The position numbers were made by a program, and so were the translations under genes. The notes beneath the pieces are model-generated. The model was not told the DNA's origin. It saw only the letters and a program-made list of their open reading frames with translations, and searched no databases. Positions 63,378 through 64,000 of a DNA stretch of 64,000 nt are shown here, one piece after another (position 1 is the first letter of the stretch; every line of letters starts with the position of its first letter). The DNA comes from Hypomyces perniciosus (taxonomy: Eukaryota > Ascomycota > Sordariomycetes > Hypocreales > Hypocreaceae), in contig SPDT01000002.1 in the NCBI GenBank assembly GCA_008477525.1, positions 1,984,001 through 2,048,000 on the forward strand, written 5' to 3'.

Positions 63378-63522
63378 TCCATTTCCATCCACGGGACCCT
63401 TCCGTGGATGGATGGATTATGTAATGGCAGGCGCGATGGAATGGATGGAAATGGATGCACGGGCCATCCATTTCCATAAATGGACGCCCGTGGAAATGGA
63501 CGTGGAATGGATCGCCACCCTG
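63378..63522 (-). repeat. Right inverted terminus and subterminal repeat cluster of the hAT
   Basis: Mirror of the left end, with the same CCATTTCCATCCA and GGAATGGATGG words. It too is open in frame with the downstream half of the methyltransferase (open from 63,352), giving a potential internal ATG-started C-terminal fragment. Confidence 0.85.
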
Positions 63523-63530
63523 CGCACACT
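63523..63530 (+). repeat. 8-bp target-site duplication of the hAT element, right
   Basis: CGCACACT directly after the right terminus, identical to 60,095-60,102. Removing the element with one copy restores the methyltransferase frame. Confidence 0.97.
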
Positions 63531-63665
63531 ACTGCGGCCGGGAGGGCTCCTTATGTGGGACGAATTGGGTTACACGACATGGCAGTGCCTGCCGATGACG
63601 GAAAGCTTTATGAAATGGATCAGCACAGACGTGCGATACGCCGCCTCAGTCGGCCGTGATATAAC

Positions 63666-63723
63666 GTGGGCTTTCTTATCCTGATAAGCAATGTAAAGCC
63701 TGGTCACTGACACTATGATACAG
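63666..63723 (+). other. Predicted 58-bp intron in the methyltransferase gene
   Basis: Donor GTGGGC, branch-like CACTGAC (about 63,705-63,711) and acceptor ACAG. Without splicing the frame stops at TGA after DITWAFLS. With it the frame joins DIT to SPLYLRSHMQRAGF, keeping phase. The donor is weak; the nearer GTAAAG at about 63,693 would give too short an intron and lies behind the stop. Confidence 0.6.
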
Positions 63724-64000
63724 GAGCCCTCTCTATCTCCGGAGCCACATGCAGCGAGCAGGCTTCACCAAATGCACGCAGCAGACTTTCAGCACTTTCG
63801 GCGAGCCATTAGAGTTGCAGAAACAGGCCGGCAATGCCCTTGCCTCGGCTGCATCCCAGTCCTTGCATGGCATATTGGCTGGCGGCGGCTTTGAATGGGT
63901 GCAGTCTAGTGAAGAGATTGATGAGCTTATTGTTGCCCTTAGAGCAGACATTGATAATGGGAAAACCCAGGTCGGCTTCTCTATATACTGGATTATCGGT

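Larger units (their letters stand above)
60103..63522 (-). mobile_element. Complete hAT DNA transposon, 3420 bp
   Basis: The left end begins CAGGCTGGCGATCCATTCC; the right end, reverse-complemented, begins CAGGGTGGCGATCCATTCC: 18 of 19 bases match, with the CAGGG-type start usual for hAT. Both subterminal regions (60,108-60,260 and 63,378-63,515) are packed with TCCATTCC, TTTCCATCCA and their complements, likely transposase-binding sites. The single gene is on the minus strand. Flanking DNA 60,290-60,444 and 62,785-63,377 is non-coding, AT-rich in places, with an A run at about 62,927-62,938. No RIP signature, perfect TSD and open transposase point to a recent and perhaps active insertion. 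Confidence 0.96.
59672..64000 (+). pseudogene. Class I SAM-dependent methyltransferase, disrupted by a hAT transposon; runs off the window
   Basis: A small-molecule methyltransferase of the large fungal family that includes secondary-metabolism enzymes; substrate unknown. Coding parts are 59,672-60,102, then 63,531-63,665, then 63,724 to beyond 64,000. Residues 55-63 (ADVGTGTGI) are the SAM-binding motif I, YDFDIS (81-86) the acidic loop, FGDVFKPFP (102-110) motif II-like, YDVVHVRLLMF (117-127) motif III-like. The hAT element enters codon 144; the downstream part resumes exactly in frame with LRPGGLLMWDELGY, the usual post-motif loop and strand. After the intron the frame continues RSHMQRAGFT to VGFSIYWIIG at the edge. 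Without excision, translation would run 62 codons into the transposon and stop at 60,289, lacking the C-terminal third. Start chosen as the first ATG in a good frame; composition is normal, no RIP. Confidence 0.88.

Noticed and set aside
63733..63951. 72-codon minus-strand ORF
   Set aside because: Antisense to the last visible methyltransferase exon, which continues in the correct frame on the plus strand.

Overview
The window is from a filamentous ascomycete (Pezizomycotina-type) genome. About 57.4 kb is extremely AT-rich repeat DNA with the signature of repeat-induced point mutation (RIP): C-to-T and G-to-A changes, TA dinucleotides everywhere, almost no long ORFs. Retrotransposon proteins can still be read through G-to-A missense changes and TGG-to-TAG stops. 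At about 57.8 kb the sequence switches to ordinary composition and carries the only recognisable host gene.

Region 1-57,789 is a nest of retrotransposons, solved here by pairing LTRs and target-site duplications (TSDs). I use working names. S is a Copia family with LTRs of about 581 bp: S1 (+, 1-1360 plus 3' LTR) and S2 (-, 3' LTR from 7533, internal parts 8699-9410 and 43,521-46,225). G is a Ty3/Gypsy family with 226-bp LTRs: G1 1678-7094 inside the S1 LTR, G2 35,306-40,724 inside a LINE. X is a second Gypsy (+) whose 172-bp LTRs lie 34 kb apart (9411-43,515), inserted in S2 and itself split by two Copia elements (C1 9771-17,734; C2 21,917-29,069) and a Tad-like LINE (30,834-42,679). C3 (46,226-54,226) is a third copy of the C family. 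Solo S LTRs lie in S2, C1 (two) and C3. Two miniature LTR elements (TRIM-like, 448 and 511 bp) lie in C3 and in the LINE. Z (54,227-57,789) is the 5' half of a third Gypsy type (-), and its LTR forms the edge of the AT-rich block.

Region 57,790-64,000 is gene-type DNA. A class I SAM-dependent methyltransferase gene starts at 59,672 and runs off the right edge. It is interrupted in codon 144 by a 3420-bp hAT DNA transposon (60,103-63,522) with matching terminal inverted repeats, a perfect 8-bp TSD and an intact 779-residue transposase on the minus strand. Joining the flanks at the TSD restores the methyltransferase frame exactly. The hAT shows no visible RIP, so it is the youngest clear insertion.

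The most unusual signals are: primer-binding sites that look like the antisense of the 5' half of initiator tRNA-Met, shared by the two miniature elements and the C family; a perfect seven-fold 27-bp amplification of the reverse-transcriptase catalytic motif in C3; a C3 element whose two flanks come from different elements; and a GC-rich low-complexity block between pol and the 3' LTR of the C family. Nothing here forms a metabolic pathway. The relationships are those of nested parasites plus one disrupted host enzyme gene.
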